DNA of 64,000 nt from JBLWXV01 sp048267245 (GCA_048267245.1 JBLWXV010000002.1:1302001-1366000), one strand, 5' to 3'. Shown: positions 34,524 to 44,187, counted from the stretch's first letter. Made by a program: numbers and translations. Notes: a model not told the origin generated them from the sequence alone.

Positions 34524-34755
34524 CTTCCCTAACTTTCAAACCGATTGAGGATTCCTTTCCTCAGTTAGCTATTCGACTAATCGAGGGGGAACCTTAATGG
34601 ATTTAGGGCCTTATTGACCTGTTACACTATTTTATAGGAGAAATGGCCGGTACCCGATCAAATCGTACGGGCGGCAATTCTGACACCCTAAGTGCCCGTG
34701 GACTCATAAGTGTGGAAAAAGCTTGAATTTTCAAATTGCCAACCCTTTGGGGCAA

Positions 34756-36909
34756 CTACTGGATTGAGTAGTAAGTAGAGGTGTCGGGTATTGAACTTCC
34801 ACTGGTGAGTGCGAAGGGATAGCCCCCAAGAGAGTAGCCACCAGCGAAGAAGGGCGAGTTGTAGTAGTAATATTGATTGAGGTAATAGTTAGTCCAGGCC
34901 ATATTGAGGCGATTTGTTCCGTCCATTAAGCTCGCATCATAGGCTTGCCTTCCTTGAATGAATGCACTTCCAACGCCGAGAATATTCTTAGTGGCGGCCT
35001 CAATGACGATTGGGTGGGTGATTACCGGCTGCTTCTTCGTGACTGTGTGCTTTCTCGTTCTAACGTCGTAGACGATATTGTGATCTCTGATGAGCTCTTG
35101 ATTGCGCTCAGACTTTGTGGGCGTGTGAGCAGCCTCGTGATAGATGGAGACGGTATTACATACTCGAGGAGCGGCCTTCGTTATAGCTGCAGACTTACAG
35201 ACCTCCGCCAACTCGGTTGAATATTGTCTGGCGCCATCTCTGGTTTCAACTTCACCGAGTTCAGCTGCTTGATACTCGGCCAGAATTTGGCCTGCAGAGT
35301 CGGTGAGGCGACTGATGGTATTAAAGCCTAAATCAATTCCTGTCTTGTCGGTACAAGAGTGAATATATTCGGTATTGCCACCCTCTGAGGTACAGCTATC
35401 TCCTGATACGTAGCTTCTGGCCGTGAACGTTTTGAGCTTATCAAAGTTTAGGTAGTCTTGACTTGCCTTAATCTTATCAATGCGGCCCTTTGCGGCGGCA
35501 ACCTTTTGCTTGGCCTCGCTGGCCTTGCTGTCTAGAGCTTGTTGTTGATTGGCGGTGAGAGCGGCAAGGCAACTTGAAAGCTGCACTCCCTCTTGAGAAA
35601 CCTCTGTCAGCGATCCTTTCGATGAGATAATCGACCCACACTGGGGAGAAATCTCAGAGAGTACGTGAGAGAAATTCTCTAGCGCGATTTGATTTGAGTC
35701 GCCACCTTTGTCTTCGTTCTTGAAATATTGCTCTACAGTGCCTTGAATATTGCGCTTTTTAAGAGTTGCGTAGATGTAGCTCATCTTATCCATCGCACTT
35801 TTGGCGATATTATTATAAGCCTCTTTATCTTCTGGTTTTAAGGCGAGTGCTTTCTCACGCGAAGTTTGCGCGATCCCTCTACTGGTTTGAACCGCCTCTA
35901 GATCTTTTTTAAGTTTTTGCAGTGAGATTCGGTGCTGGGTCGCCATCTCAGGCTTTGAGAGCTGCTCATTAATATGGTTTAAAAGTGTGGTGCCGTGTTC
36001 TTTGGTATTGTCGCTAGAGAACTCGCACTTGCTGAGGGCCTGAGTATCGGCTTGGGCTTGGGCCTGAGCTGTACATCTTTCAAAGTGATTTACATCAATG
36101 GCCAGAAGCTGAGATTGAGTTTTTGCGTAGGTGAGAAGCTCTTCCATTTTTCCATGGTAGGCGTCGGCAGCAATTCCCTCTCCGTCTTTGAGCATATTTT
36201 CAAATTCACTCAGCTTTTCGGCGGAAATTTCACTTGATTCGACATTTGCCCCAATCACTTGGTAGGTCTTTGAGAATTCTTCTAGAGTCTTTCTAATGGG
36301 TCTAGTCTCACTGCTAGTTACAATTGACTTCACGGTTGAGATAATTCCCGAAGCTCTCTTATCTTCTTCATTTAAGATCGTACAAAAGAGGGGGATTGAT
36401 CCCTGGGCACTACATTCTTTGAGCGCCATATCCATGATCACTTCATTAGACGTCGGATCGGTCCCCTTGGTTGCCTTGAGAGAGTCAATCACCGCTGGGA
36501 ACTCGGGAGAAGTCTTTAATTGACCAATGAAAGATTCTACCGCGGCCATTCTGCCAGCGACGAGTCTGCCCTCATCTAGTTTCAAAATCGATTCCTTCAG
36601 GTTTTGTAGCGGGGCACTCAGAAGGTTATCGCGATGTTTTTGAAAATCTGCTTTGAGGTTTTTGATACCCTCGATAATAGCGAGTTCGGCAATTGCGCTA
36701 TCGTGTTCTTTGGTGAGTTCAAAGAGCGTTTTGCCTTCATCCTTGAGATCAAATTGAGAGGCCTGTAATGAGCGCATGTCTTGTCTGAGGCGATTACAGC
36801 TTGGTCTAATGTCAGTTGCTAAAACCGAAGAGGCATAGGAAAAGCAGAGGACCCATGCGATCAACTGCACGCTCTTATAAGGTCTAGGTGTTTTGACTTT
36901 AATATTCAT
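34756..36909 (-). CDS. Large secreted coiled-coil protein, unknown function
   Basis: The 717-residue product has a signal peptide (about 1-32, cleaved near VLA). Much of residues 40-480 is predicted as charged helix with heptad Leu spacing (for example ENMLKDGEGIAADAYHGKMEELL, KQKVAAAKGRIDKIKAS). About eleven cysteines are spread through it. The C-terminus is rich in Tyr, Gly and Ser (NQYYYYNSPFFAGGYSLGGYP). No family found. The 232-base gap to the giant lipoprotein downstream holds a likely -10 (TATAAAAT on the minus strand, near 34635) for that gene. Confidence 0.7.
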   Translation of the reverse strand: MNIKVKTPRPYKSVQLIAWVLCFSYASSVLATDIRPSCNRLRQDMRSLQASQFDLKDEGKTLFELTKEHDSAIAELAIIEGIKNLKADFQKHRDNLLSAPLQNLKESILKLDEGRLVAGRMAAVESFIGQLKTSPEFPAVIDSLKATKGTDPTSNEVIMDMALKECSAQGSIPLFCTILNEEDKRASGIISTVKSIVTSSETRPIRKTLEEFSKTYQVIGANVESSEISAEKLSEFENMLKDGEGIAADAYHGKMEELLTYAKTQSQLLAIDVNHFERCTAQAQAQADTQALSKCEFSSDNTKEHGTTLLNHINEQLSKPEMATQHRISLQKLKKDLEAVQTSRGIAQTSREKALALKPEDKEAYNNIAKSAMDKMSYIYATLKKRNIQGTVEQYFKNEDKGGDSNQIALENFSHVLSEISPQCGSIISSKGSLTEVSQEGVQLSSCLAALTANQQQALDSKASEAKQKVAAAKGRIDKIKASQDYLNFDKLKTFTARSYVSGDSCTSEGGNTEYIHSCTDKTGIDLGFNTISRLTDSAGQILAEYQAAELGEVETRDGARQYSTELAEVCKSAAITKAAPRVCNTVSIYHEAAHTPTKSERNQELIRDHNIVYDVRTRKHTVTKKQPVITHPIVIEAATKNILGVGSAFIQGRQAYDASLMDGTNRLNMAWTNYYLNQYYYYNSPFFAGGYSLGGYPFALTSGSSIPDTSTYYSIQ

Positions 36910-37000
36910 TCTTATCCAATAATAAAGCTGTAATGGAGTCAGGGACTCAATTACTTATCGGATTTCTCAAGATAATATTAAAGTGTTGTATTTTCAGTGG

Positions 37001-37034
37001 GTTAAATGAATGCCAGCGAAGAAGCTCGCTGGCA
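37001..37034 (-). terminator. Terminator after the LbtU-like porin gene
   Basis: TGCCAGCGA (37011-37019) and TCGCTGGCA (37026-37034) form a perfect 9-bp stem with a 6-base loop. On the minus strand it is followed by TTCATTTAA, a weak T-tract, 14 bases after the stop. Confidence 0.5.
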
Positions 37035-37048
37035 AATAATCTTGGCTC

Positions 37049-38380
37049 TTAAAAACTAAGTGCGAATCTCAAGGTTGAAGTGTAGCCCTTGAGTCCGGTG
37101 CCACAAGTTGTAGTGCTAGAGCACTCATTTGTATTATAGTCTTCATCAACCGATTGCTCAAAGGCCACTGAGGCGTTGGAGTTAATGAGTGAGACCACAC
37201 TCAGTAGATACTTGGTCTTGGCGAGCCCGAGCGCAAGTGCCTCTGAACTTCTTTGATAGCCGGCACTAATAGTCGTCTCATGTTTTAGGTCTAGGGTGTA
37301 GGAGAATTCAGATTGAAAGGTCGAGGGCTTTGCTCCGTTGCCATTCCAACTAAGATCATTCACGTTAAACTTTTCGTTGGCAGTGATGTATTCAGTAACC
37401 AGCGAGTAGTTGAGGTAGCGAGCGATAACACTCAATGCACTACCAGAAATATTCTTGGCCAGTGTAGTCGAGGAGAGTACCCCTTGAACCCCATCTGTCT
37501 CTGCAAGGGAAGAGAGATAACTAAATGCTGTTTGAAGCGCCAAATTTTCTAGCTCGATTAAGTAACCAAACTGCGCGCCATAGTGGCGGATGCGATCACT
37601 CTGACCTTGCTCTTTAGTTGAGCCTCTAAAAATATAGGCAGAAGTAATGAGACCCCTCCAGTCGAGCTCTCCCATAAGAACTTCCTCATGTGATTCACCG
37701 AAATTGAGCCCAAGCGGGTCAGAGATCATGCTTGTCTCAAATTCTCCAAAGGGGATGACCATTTTTCCAATTCTAAAATTGGCCACCTTATCAGCTGTGT
37801 TCCCATAGGTGATGAAGGCCTCAGTGACACCAAAAGATGAAGCTGGAGGGTCATCCTTTTCAATGAGAATATTTGTTTTTAAATAGTCGCTAAGACTAAT
37901 TTCACTGGCGAGTTCGAGTGTTGCTAACTCAACTTTACTCTGAGTCGCGCGCGAGAAGTTCTTTGATTGAATGGCGTCTACCTCTATTAAACCTTCAAAT
38001 GAAAATCTCTCGGCAACACTTTGCTCATCAGGCTTTTGATTGCTGATATTAGTACTTAGAATTGTAAACTTTTTTGATCTAAGTGAGGTGATTGCCTTTT
38101 CAATTTCAGACTGGTCCTGAGAATTAAAGTGCTTATCGGTTTTCTTAATTGCTTCTAATTTTTTATTGTAACTTTCAATCTCTGCGTCGATTCGTTTGAG
38201 TTCATCTGATTGTAGTGAATCTTTGAGCGCGTCTACTTCTTGCTTGAGCTTAGTCATTTCTGATATTGATTTTTCAATTCGGCCAAGCTTTTCCTTGATT
38301 TGTTGTGAGGTCAGCTCCTGCGAAAAAGAGCTACCAATTAACACTGGGACGAGTGCGGGCCATAGGTACTTAAGCGACAT
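37049..38380 (-). CDS. LbtU-family outer-membrane porin (siderophore-type)
   Basis: A signal peptide (1-20) and a charged coiled coil (about 22-90, periplasmic) precede a barrel (about 125-443) ending in Phe. The barrel has the signature of Legionella LbtU, the legiobactin receptor: FEGLIEVDA, EAFITYGN, GKMVIPFGEFETSMISDPLGL and NFGESHEEVL. LbtU is a TonB-independent siderophore uptake porin, so an iron role is likely here, but many LbtU relatives have unknown ligands. It sits next to a chemoreceptor on the same strand, 95 bases downstream of its stop. The C-terminal barrel has a Cys pair (NECSSTTTCGTG). AAGGA precedes the ATG. Confidence 0.8.
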   Translation of the reverse strand: MSLKYLWPALVPVLIGSSFSQELTSQQIKEKLGRIEKSISEMTKLKQEVDALKDSLQSDELKRIDAEIESYNKKLEAIKKTDKHFNSQDQSEIEKAITSLRSKKFTILSTNISNQKPDEQSVAERFSFEGLIEVDAIQSKNFSRATQSKVELATLELASEISLSDYLKTNILIEKDDPPASSFGVTEAFITYGNTADKVANFRIGKMVIPFGEFETSMISDPLGLNFGESHEEVLMGELDWRGLITSAYIFRGSTKEQGQSDRIRHYGAQFGYLIELENLALQTAFSYLSSLAETDGVQGVLSSTTLAKNISGSALSVIARYLNYSLVTEYITANEKFNVNDLSWNGNGAKPSTFQSEFSYTLDLKHETTISAGYQRSSEALALGLAKTKYLLSVVSLINSNASVAFEQSVDEDYNTNECSSTTTCGTGLKGYTSTLRFALSF

Positions 38381-38475
38381 TCATTTTCCTTGATCAAAGA
38401 TTGAATGTGCTTATTTTATGTTGGCAGAGGAGTTAAACAAGAAGAGCAAAAAGTTCTTCTCGTTAACTAAATAGC

Positions 38476-40203
38476 TTAAAGCTCCTTAAAACGCGGGTCA
38501 TTCTCACTGGGAAACTCGTCGTCATTTTTTTTCTTTAGGTTGCTTGAGTTTTCTTGAGGTTCGACTGGCTTTTCAACTTTAGCACTTGATTTGACCAGAG
38601 CGAGCTTGGGCGCCGCTACCTGTGGTGAATGTGTGAGTTTTTTATTTACCTGCGCCCCAACTAATTGAGCGAGCTCATCAACAGCTGCGTTTAGAGAGTC
38701 GGCCTGGCCAGAGAGGTCGCTGGCCATTTTCTTAGATTGTCCGGCTATCGCAGAGTTTTGGTGTGTGATCTCATCAAGAGACTGCATCGCCTGGGAGATT
38801 TCTGCAACCCCAGCTGACTGCTCAGTGGCCGCGCTAGCGATCTCTTTAATCATCTCGTTGACCTGACTCACATTTCTTAGAACTTCATCTAGGGCCAGTC
38901 CACAGTCTTTTGCCGTTTGAGTTCCCTGTTCGATCTTTCCCGAACTGGTTTGAATGAGTGTGTTTACTTTCGCCTTCGTGCCTTCGACGATTTCACTCAC
39001 TTGCTTTGTCGAAGAATCGAGCATCTCGGTTATTTCAAGTGCTGCCTTTCCAGACATTGAGGCGAGGTTGCCAACTTCTTCGGCAACAACGGCAAAGCCC
39101 TTTCCGGCCTCACCCGCTCTCGCAGCTTCAACCGAAGCGTTAAAGGAGAGAAGTTTTGTCTGAAAAACAATATCGTTAATCACTTTCGTCTTATCTCCTA
39201 TTTGAGAGATGAGCTGTACGATTTTTGATATATCGTCATTGCTGTGCTGAATTTCATCCATCACATTCTTATTATTTTCAGATATTTCTAGAATTGATTG
39301 AATCATGTGATCAACTGTCTTCTTGCCTGATAGAGAAACTTGAGTAGATTTCTGAGAAAGTTCAGTAGAGTTATTTGCAGCTTCAGCACTTTTTTGAATC
39401 ATGCTATTGATCTCGTCTACTGAAGCAACAGTCTCTTGAACACTTGAAGCTTGTTTATTTGATGCCTCGCTAAGAGAGTAACTTGTCTCTTGAACATCTT
39501 TTGAGTTTCTTTGTAGTCCATCTGCTAAAACCACTAATTTGTTGGCGATAGTAGTAAGAGCTCTATTAATGCTCTTGATGAGTAGTGTGAGGGATAGGGC
39601 GCCTAGAGCAAACATCAAGGCGATCGATATCCACCCGATGAGAGTGGATTTCTTTGTAATTTCTGAAGAGCTAAGTGCTAACTCTGAGTATGATTTCTCA
39701 TACTCTTCAATTAACTTTTGATTTCTCTTTAAAAGAATATCAAGCGTGCCGTCTAGAGCGTCGTCATACTTGGCATAGACTTCGTCTGGTGCCTTGCTCT
39801 TAATGTCTCTAAAAAGTCCTTCAGCATTTTCTTTAAGATAGGCCATATTCGCCTTGGTCTTTTCAAAGTCCGCTTGTTGCTCTTTTGTTTGCAAATAGCT
39901 GAAGAAGGTATTTTGATTTTGCTCAAACCACTGATAGAACTTATTGTGTTGTTCTACAATGTCGTCATCGACTTCACCTGAAGCCTTATCAACGATGGAG
40001 TCCATATAGCCGGTATTGGTGAGAATGAGTTCTTTAGAGAAATAATTGAAAAAGCGAACTCGCTCACTCTTACTTTGAAGCGTATGTATATTTTGGGCAA
40101 GAGTGTTCACTTGGAAGATATTGAATCCGAGGATGCTGATACTAAAGAGGATGATTATCCCCACTCCAAGTAGGATTTGTTTCCAAATAGCGATTTTCTT
40201 CAT
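38476..40203 (-). CDS. Methyl-accepting chemotaxis protein
   Basis: A transmembrane chemoreceptor of 575 residues. TM1 is at about 10-30 and a four-helix-bundle sensor at 31-185, with TM2 at about 190-212 (ISIALMFALGALSLTLLI). A clear HAMP is hard to see; the linker reads KSINRALTTIANKLVVLADG. The signalling hairpin tip VFQTKLLSFNASVEAARAGEAGKGFAVVAEE (given here in parts: VFQTKLLSFNASVEAARAG and EAGKGFAVVAEE) is near 345-377. The C-terminus lacks the NWETF CheR/CheB tether. It directs motility through CheA/CheW, which are not in the window. The next gene is the LbtU-like porin, so iron-related sensing is possible. Confidence 0.93.
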   Translation of the reverse strand: MKKIAIWKQILLGVGIIILFSISILGFNIFQVNTLAQNIHTLQSKSERVRFFNYFSKELILTNTGYMDSIVDKASGEVDDDIVEQHNKFYQWFEQNQNTFFSYLQTKEQQADFEKTKANMAYLKENAEGLFRDIKSKAPDEVYAKYDDALDGTLDILLKRNQKLIEEYEKSYSELALSSSEITKKSTLIGWISIALMFALGALSLTLLIKSINRALTTIANKLVVLADGLQRNSKDVQETSYSLSEASNKQASSVQETVASVDEINSMIQKSAEAANNSTELSQKSTQVSLSGKKTVDHMIQSILEISENNKNVMDEIQHSNDDISKIVQLISQIGDKTKVINDIVFQTKLLSFNASVEAARAGEAGKGFAVVAEEVGNLASMSGKAALEITEMLDSSTKQVSEIVEGTKAKVNTLIQTSSGKIEQGTQTAKDCGLALDEVLRNVSQVNEMIKEIASAATEQSAGVAEISQAMQSLDEITHQNSAIAGQSKKMASDLSGQADSLNAAVDELAQLVGAQVNKKLTHSPQVAAPKLALVKSSAKVEKPVEPQENSSNLKKKNDDEFPSENDPRFKEL

Positions 40204-40309
40204 TTCTTAGTCCGATGAGTTACAAATTTTGCGTTTCTGCTCTTCGGACTTGAAACTTTAAGAGTTAAGCGAATTTACTTTAAGTAATATTAAGGTTGAT
40301 AAATATTTC

Positions 40310-40759
40310 TTATTCAAGCGCTGAGAGATTGATCTCGCGGCAATCAACTTCGATTTCCGCACCTGGACTAAGCGGTAGAGAACTAGACTCTAGGCCCATG
40401 GGAAACATGACTAGTCCCATCCACTTCACACCGCCAAAGTAGGCCAGGCGAAGATCCACTCTCTTTCCGTCAAGATTCCAGGAGGCTGCAATGAGGCTGT
40501 CAGAGATATCTTTTGAACTAAAGAGGCTTTGGTTGGCAGAGGCTTTGGCCAATATTGTATTGGTTTCACTTACGATTTCTAATTCAAAGACATTTTCTTC
40601 ATCGAGGTAGATATCAGTGTAGATGAGGTCTCCTTGCTGGTAATTGCCAAACATTAAATCAACTTTGCGTGAGCAAGTAAGTGCTTTGGTTCTGGCACTA
40701 GCACTAGTGATTAAAGAGATGAGGGCCACAAGACAGAGGAGTGTGAGTTTTAGATTTTT
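40310..40759 (-). CDS. Small secreted beta-rich protein, unknown function
   Basis: Starting at ATG 40759 the product is 149 residues with a signal peptide (MKNLKLTLLCLVALISLITSASA). The remainder is beta-rich with one Cys near the start (LTCSRKVDL) and one near the end (VDCREINL), likely a single disulfide. The frame extends to 40789, but the signal peptide sets the start. No family identified. Confidence 0.6.
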   Translation of the reverse strand, partial: KNLKLTLLCLVALISLITSASARTKALTCSRKVDLMFGNYQQGDLIYTDIYLDEENVFELEIVSETNTILAKASANQSLFSSKDISDSLIAASWNLDGKRVDLRLAYFGGVKWMGLVMFPMGLESSSLPLSPGAEIEVDCREINLSALE

Positions 40760-40823
40760 CATGGCGCCACTATGGCCTGAACTTATCATCGCGCCCAGTG
40801 ACCCTAGAATATTTATAGGATTT

Positions 40824-41915
40824 TTAACCGTGGCCAGAAGTCATGAATTCCTCAGCAAGATCGAGCTCTTTATCGTCTTCACCAAGGGAGAGAAAGTAGT
40901 CACTTGTGAGCTTGAGGGTCTCTTCGAGCGTCTTAGCGGCAAAGAGTGAATTTCTAAATGGACCTGCTTTTCCAAATCCCGCGGCAAACCACATGATATG
41001 TTTTCTCGTCTGAATGAGGAGGGTTCTTTCGCGGTCGGTGTAGGCTTCCATATAGCCCACAAGGCGGTCGATGATTTCTAGGTAGTCGCGCGGGGTAAAA
41101 ACAACCTCATCTCTATAATCTTCGTAGGTCTTTAAAAAGATGAAGGGGTCACGAAGTGGCCCGCGCCCGAGCATGAGCGCCTGGCAGCTCGTGCTCTCTA
41201 GGCGAGCTTTCGTTGCCATGGCGCTATGGAGATCGCCATTGCCAATAATTGGAAGTGGAGCAAGTGTGGCCATGGTCTCTAGGTAGTCCCAATTGGCTTC
41301 GCCGGTGTATTGTTGAGTGCGAGTGCGCCCGTGAATGGCCACAAACTCTACTCCTTCTTCGCGAGCGATATGAATGACTTCGTCGGCGTTGAGATTTTCA
41401 GCGTCCCAGCCAGTTCTAATTTTAATAGTGAGCGGAACTTCAAGGCCTGCTTTGATTGTTCTAAAGAAACTACCAAGCTTTGCGGTCTCTTTTAAAAGTG
41501 CAGAGCCCCCACCTTTGCTCACGACTTTTCTCACCGGACAGCCCATATTGATGTCGATAAATTTTGGCCCAAACTCTTGCGCTACCAACGCGGCGCTGGC
41601 CATGGCCTTTTCTTCTTCGCCAAAGAGCTGAATGCCCACACACTCTTCGCGCGGGTCTAGTCGGAGCATTTCTCTAGTTCGTTGATTGCCGTAGTTAATG
41701 CCGTGACAAGAGATGAGTTCACTCACAGTTCCGCCGGCACCGAGCTCCTCCATCAAGAGGCGAAAGGGCGCGTTGCAAATCTGGCTCATGGGCGCGAGAA
41801 GGAGAGGGGAGTTAAAATCCACCGCCCCGAGCTTAATTCTCGTTCTTCTCTCACTTAGGAGGTCTATTTTCTGTTGTAGCCCTTGGGAAAAGGGCGTCTT
41901 TTTGCTACTATGCAT
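40824..41915 (-). CDS. dus: tRNA-dihydrouridine synthase
   Basis: A flavin-dependent enzyme that reduces specific uridines in tRNA. The TIM barrel carries LLAPMSQICNAPFR (FMN loop), INMGCPVRKVVSKGGG with catalytic Cys126, IKIRTGWD, IHGRTRTQQY and GNGDLHS, followed by a C-terminal helical domain. The pattern is closest to DusB. An N-terminal extension of about 30 residues (MHSSKKTPFSQGLQQKIDLL) is longer than in DusB. Single gene, divergent from the HAD phosphatase. Confidence 0.93.
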   Translation of the reverse strand: MHSSKKTPFSQGLQQKIDLLSERRTRIKLGAVDFNSPLLLAPMSQICNAPFRLLMEELGAGGTVSELISCHGINYGNQRTREMLRLDPREECVGIQLFGEEEKAMASAALVAQEFGPKFIDINMGCPVRKVVSKGGGSALLKETAKLGSFFRTIKAGLEVPLTIKIRTGWDAENLNADEVIHIAREEGVEFVAIHGRTRTQQYTGEANWDYLETMATLAPLPIIGNGDLHSAMATKARLESTSCQALMLGRGPLRDPFIFLKTYEDYRDEVVFTPRDYLEIIDRLVGYMEAYTDRERTLLIQTRKHIMWFAAGFGKAGPFRNSLFAAKTLEETLKLTSDYFLSLGEDDKELDLAEEFMTSGHG

Positions 41916-41971
41916 GGGCTTGTCTTATAACTCATACTGGGTTGTTGCGTCAATTTATTAGGAGCACACTT

Positions 41972-42646
41972 TTGTCCCATAAAGGTCATTTAGTCTTTGA
42001 TTGCGATGGAACCTTGATTTCTTCGCAAAATGCAATTCTCGAGGCCCTGCGCATTCTGATGGGAGAGCTGGAGTCTCGCGAAGTGACTTTGGATGAAGCG
42101 CGCGCTGCCTACCACCCAGATATGCTCACTTGTGCGCGTGGACTTGGGGTTGATGTCAGTGATGAGGCCCTTTTAGAGCGACTGGCCAAACGCTGGATTG
42201 AGCTGTGCCAAACTGTAGCTGCCCAGGGCCACGTGGCCTTTGAGGGGGTGGCCGAGATGCTCAAAACGCTGAACTCTCGCGGACACGATATCTACGTGTG
42301 GACAGCGCGCGATCGCCGCTCCACGCGAGAGATTATGATAAAGCTTGGGCTCTCACCCTATATCTTGGATATGCGTTGCATGGATGATACAACTCCCAAG
42401 CCGCATCCCCAGGGGATCGTGGAGCTTGTTGGCGACGCCCCCAAGGGGGATGTTCTAGTGATTGGAGATTCGCTAACTGATATTCAAGGGGCGCGCTCCT
42501 TTGGTGCGCACTCAATTGCAGCACTTTGGGCCGATCACGTCGAGCGAGATACCCTGGCCCGCGCTGGGGCCGACTTCTTTGCGAATTCACCCGGCGAGTG
42601 CGTTGAAATTATAGAAAAATATCTTCGTGGAGAAATTGATGCTTGA
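41972..42646 (+). CDS. HAD-superfamily phosphatase (phosphoglycolate phosphatase-like)
   Basis: All four HAD motifs are present: motif I VFDCDGTL (nucleophile Asp9, acid/base Asp11), motif II WTARDRR, motif III Lys in TPKPHP, motif IV VIGDSLTD. A helical cap lies between motif I and II. The start is TTG 41972, with AGGAG seven bases upstream; the frame is open to 41942 but without a ribosome site. It ends inside the ffh start by an 8-base overlap, so the genes are coupled. Substrate is probably a small phosphate such as 2-phosphoglycolate; family-level inference. Confidence 0.85.
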   Translation: MSHKGHLVFDCDGTLISSQNAILEALRILMGELESREVTLDEARAAYHPDMLTCARGLGVDVSDEALLERLAKRWIELCQTVAAQGHVAFEGVAEMLKTLNSRGHDIYVWTARDRRSTREIMIKLGLSPYILDMRCMDDTTPKPHPQGIVELVGDAPKGDVLVIGDSLTDIQGARSFGAHSIAALWADHVERDTLARAGADFFANSPGECVEIIEKYLRGEIDA

Positions 42647-44081
42647 TACGTTAACGGAAAAATTTGGTGATGCTCTTCAAAGTGTGAAGGGCAAGGGCAA
42701 GATCACTGAGAGCAATATTGAAGACGCGCTCAAAGATGTGCGCACGGCACTTCTTGAAGCCGATGTTAACTTCAAAGTGGTCAAGGACTTCATCGCCAAG
42801 GTTAAAGAGCAAGCACTCGGAGAAAAGGTCCTTCGCGGTGTTGACCCTGGTGAGCAATTTGTGAAAATTCTTCACGACGAACTTGCGCGCGTAATGGGAA
42901 GTGAGAATGAAGAGCTAGATCTAAGTCGCGCCTTTACGCCCATTCTCGTGGTTGGTCTCAACGGTCAAGGTAAGACGACTTTCTCAGGCAAGCTCGCTCT
43001 TTGGTTGCGCGCTCAAAAGCAAAAAGATGTCCTACTCGTTCCCGCCGATACCTTCCGCCCGGCCGCTAAGGACCAGCTCATTGTTCACGCTAAGAATCTA
43101 GGGATTGATTACTTTGATAGTGATCTCTCTACAACACCGGCCGAGATTGCCAAGGCCGGTCTGGCCTATGCCAAGGCCAATAATAAGAACGTCGTGATCA
43201 TCGATACCGCCGGTCGACTGCACGTCGATAGCGAACTTATGGGTGAGCTCAAGGATGTTAAAAAGGCACTTGAAAGTGAGAGGCCAGAGGTGCTCATCGT
43301 CTCTGATGCCATGACCGGGCAAGAGGCCGTAAATGTGGCCCAGAGCTTTCACGACGCCATCGGACTCACTGGTGTTGTGCTAACAAAGATGGATTCAGAT
43401 GCTCGCGGTGGGGCGGCCCTGTCTATTCGCCACGCCACAGGTGTTCCCATTCGCTTTATCGGGACAGGCGAAAAGATGAAGGATCTCGAACTCTTTCATC
43501 CCGACCGCCTCGCTGGACGCATCCTCGACATGGGAGATGTGGTCTCGCTAGTTGAGAAGGCGCAGAAAACGATTGATGAAAAAGACGCCGAAAATATGAT
43601 GAAGCGCCTTGAAAAGGGCAAGTTCACTGTCGACGACTTTATGAAACAAATGGACATGATTAAAAATCTTGGCTCATTTGGCTCGATTCTAAAAATGCTT
43701 CCTGGAATGGGCGGCATGATGAAGCAGATTGGCGACTTGAGCCCTGCTGAAAATGAGATGAAGCGCATGCGCGTGATCATCGACTCCATGACTAAAGCTG
43801 AGCGCGACAACTACCGTCTGATCACTCAGAAGGACTCGCGCTTAAAGCGCATCGCCCGCGGCTCGGGCAATACTGAAGCCGCCGTCAAAGACTTCATTGC
43901 TAAGTTTAAGCAGATGGAGCAGATGATGGGCATGATGAGTGGGCTCATGAAAGGGGGGATGCCCAATCTTCCTGGAATGGGCGGCATGGGCGGCCCAGGG
44001 GGCATGCAAATGCCTGGCATGGGTAAAAAGCCGAAGAAGAAAGGTGGCGGCAAAGGGCCATGGGGCAAAGGCTACTTCTAG
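42639..44081 (+). CDS. ffh: Signal recognition particle protein Ffh
   Basis: Binds signal sequences at the ribosome together with 4.5S RNA and hands them to FtsY. The N and G domains carry GLNGQGKTTFSGKLA (G1), DTAGRLHVD (G3) and TKMDSDARGG (G4), and the M domain is Met-rich (for example LKMLPGMGGMMKQI). The C-terminus is unusually Gly/Met/Lys-rich (MPNLPGMGGMGG to KKKGGGKGPWGKGYF). ATG 42639 with GGAG upstream overlaps the phosphatase stop by 8 bases; a GTG at 42627 is in frame but lacks spacing. The 4.5S RNA gene is not in the window. Confidence 0.97.
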   Translation: MLDTLTEKFGDALQSVKGKGKITESNIEDALKDVRTALLEADVNFKVVKDFIAKVKEQALGEKVLRGVDPGEQFVKILHDELARVMGSENEELDLSRAFTPILVVGLNGQGKTTFSGKLALWLRAQKQKDVLLVPADTFRPAAKDQLIVHAKNLGIDYFDSDLSTTPAEIAKAGLAYAKANNKNVVIIDTAGRLHVDSELMGELKDVKKALESERPEVLIVSDAMTGQEAVNVAQSFHDAIGLTGVVLTKMDSDARGGAALSIRHATGVPIRFIGTGEKMKDLELFHPDRLAGRILDMGDVVSLVEKAQKTIDEKDAENMMKRLEKGKFTVDDFMKQMDMIKNLGSFGSILKMLPGMGGMMKQIGDLSPAENEMKRMRVIIDSMTKAERDNYRLITQKDSRLKRIARGSGNTEAAVKDFIAKFKQMEQMMGMMSGLMKGGMPNLPGMGGMGGPGGMQMPGMGKKPKKKGGGKGPWGKGYF

Positions 44082-44099
44082 TAGCGACGTTGGTGCAGA

Positions 44100-44154
44100 T
44101 TGGTGCCAGATGACTTATGGGACGCAGTGCGTCCCATAAGTCATCTGGCACCAA
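44100..44154. repeat. 55-nt perfect palindrome between ffh and rpsP
   Basis: Two 27-base arms (44100-44126 and 44128-44154) are exact reverse complements around a single G at 44127. The arms begin TTGGTGCCAG and end GGGACGCA. It starts 19 bases after the ffh stop; there is no T-tract, so it is not a standard terminator. No other copy occurs in the window. Confidence 0.9.
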
Positions 44155-44158
44155 GGGC

Positions 44159-44187
44159 TTGACTTTGGGCAGTAAAATGCATAAAAA
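44159..44187 (+). promoter_or_regulatory. Promoter for rpsP-khpA
   Basis: TTGACT (44159-44164), 17-base spacer, TAAAAA (44182-44187). It lies directly downstream of the palindrome and gives a leader of about 130 bases before rpsP. Confidence 0.55.

Noticed and set aside
34590..34755. Structured leader RNA upstream of the giant lipoprotein (inverted repeats such as ACGGGC/GCCCGT)
   Set aside because: The likely -10 (near 34635) lies downstream of these repeats, so they are probably not transcribed with the gene; no known RNA class fits.
44100..44154. Reading the large palindrome as a Rho-independent terminator
   Set aside because: No T-tract on either strand; instead a promoter follows at once.
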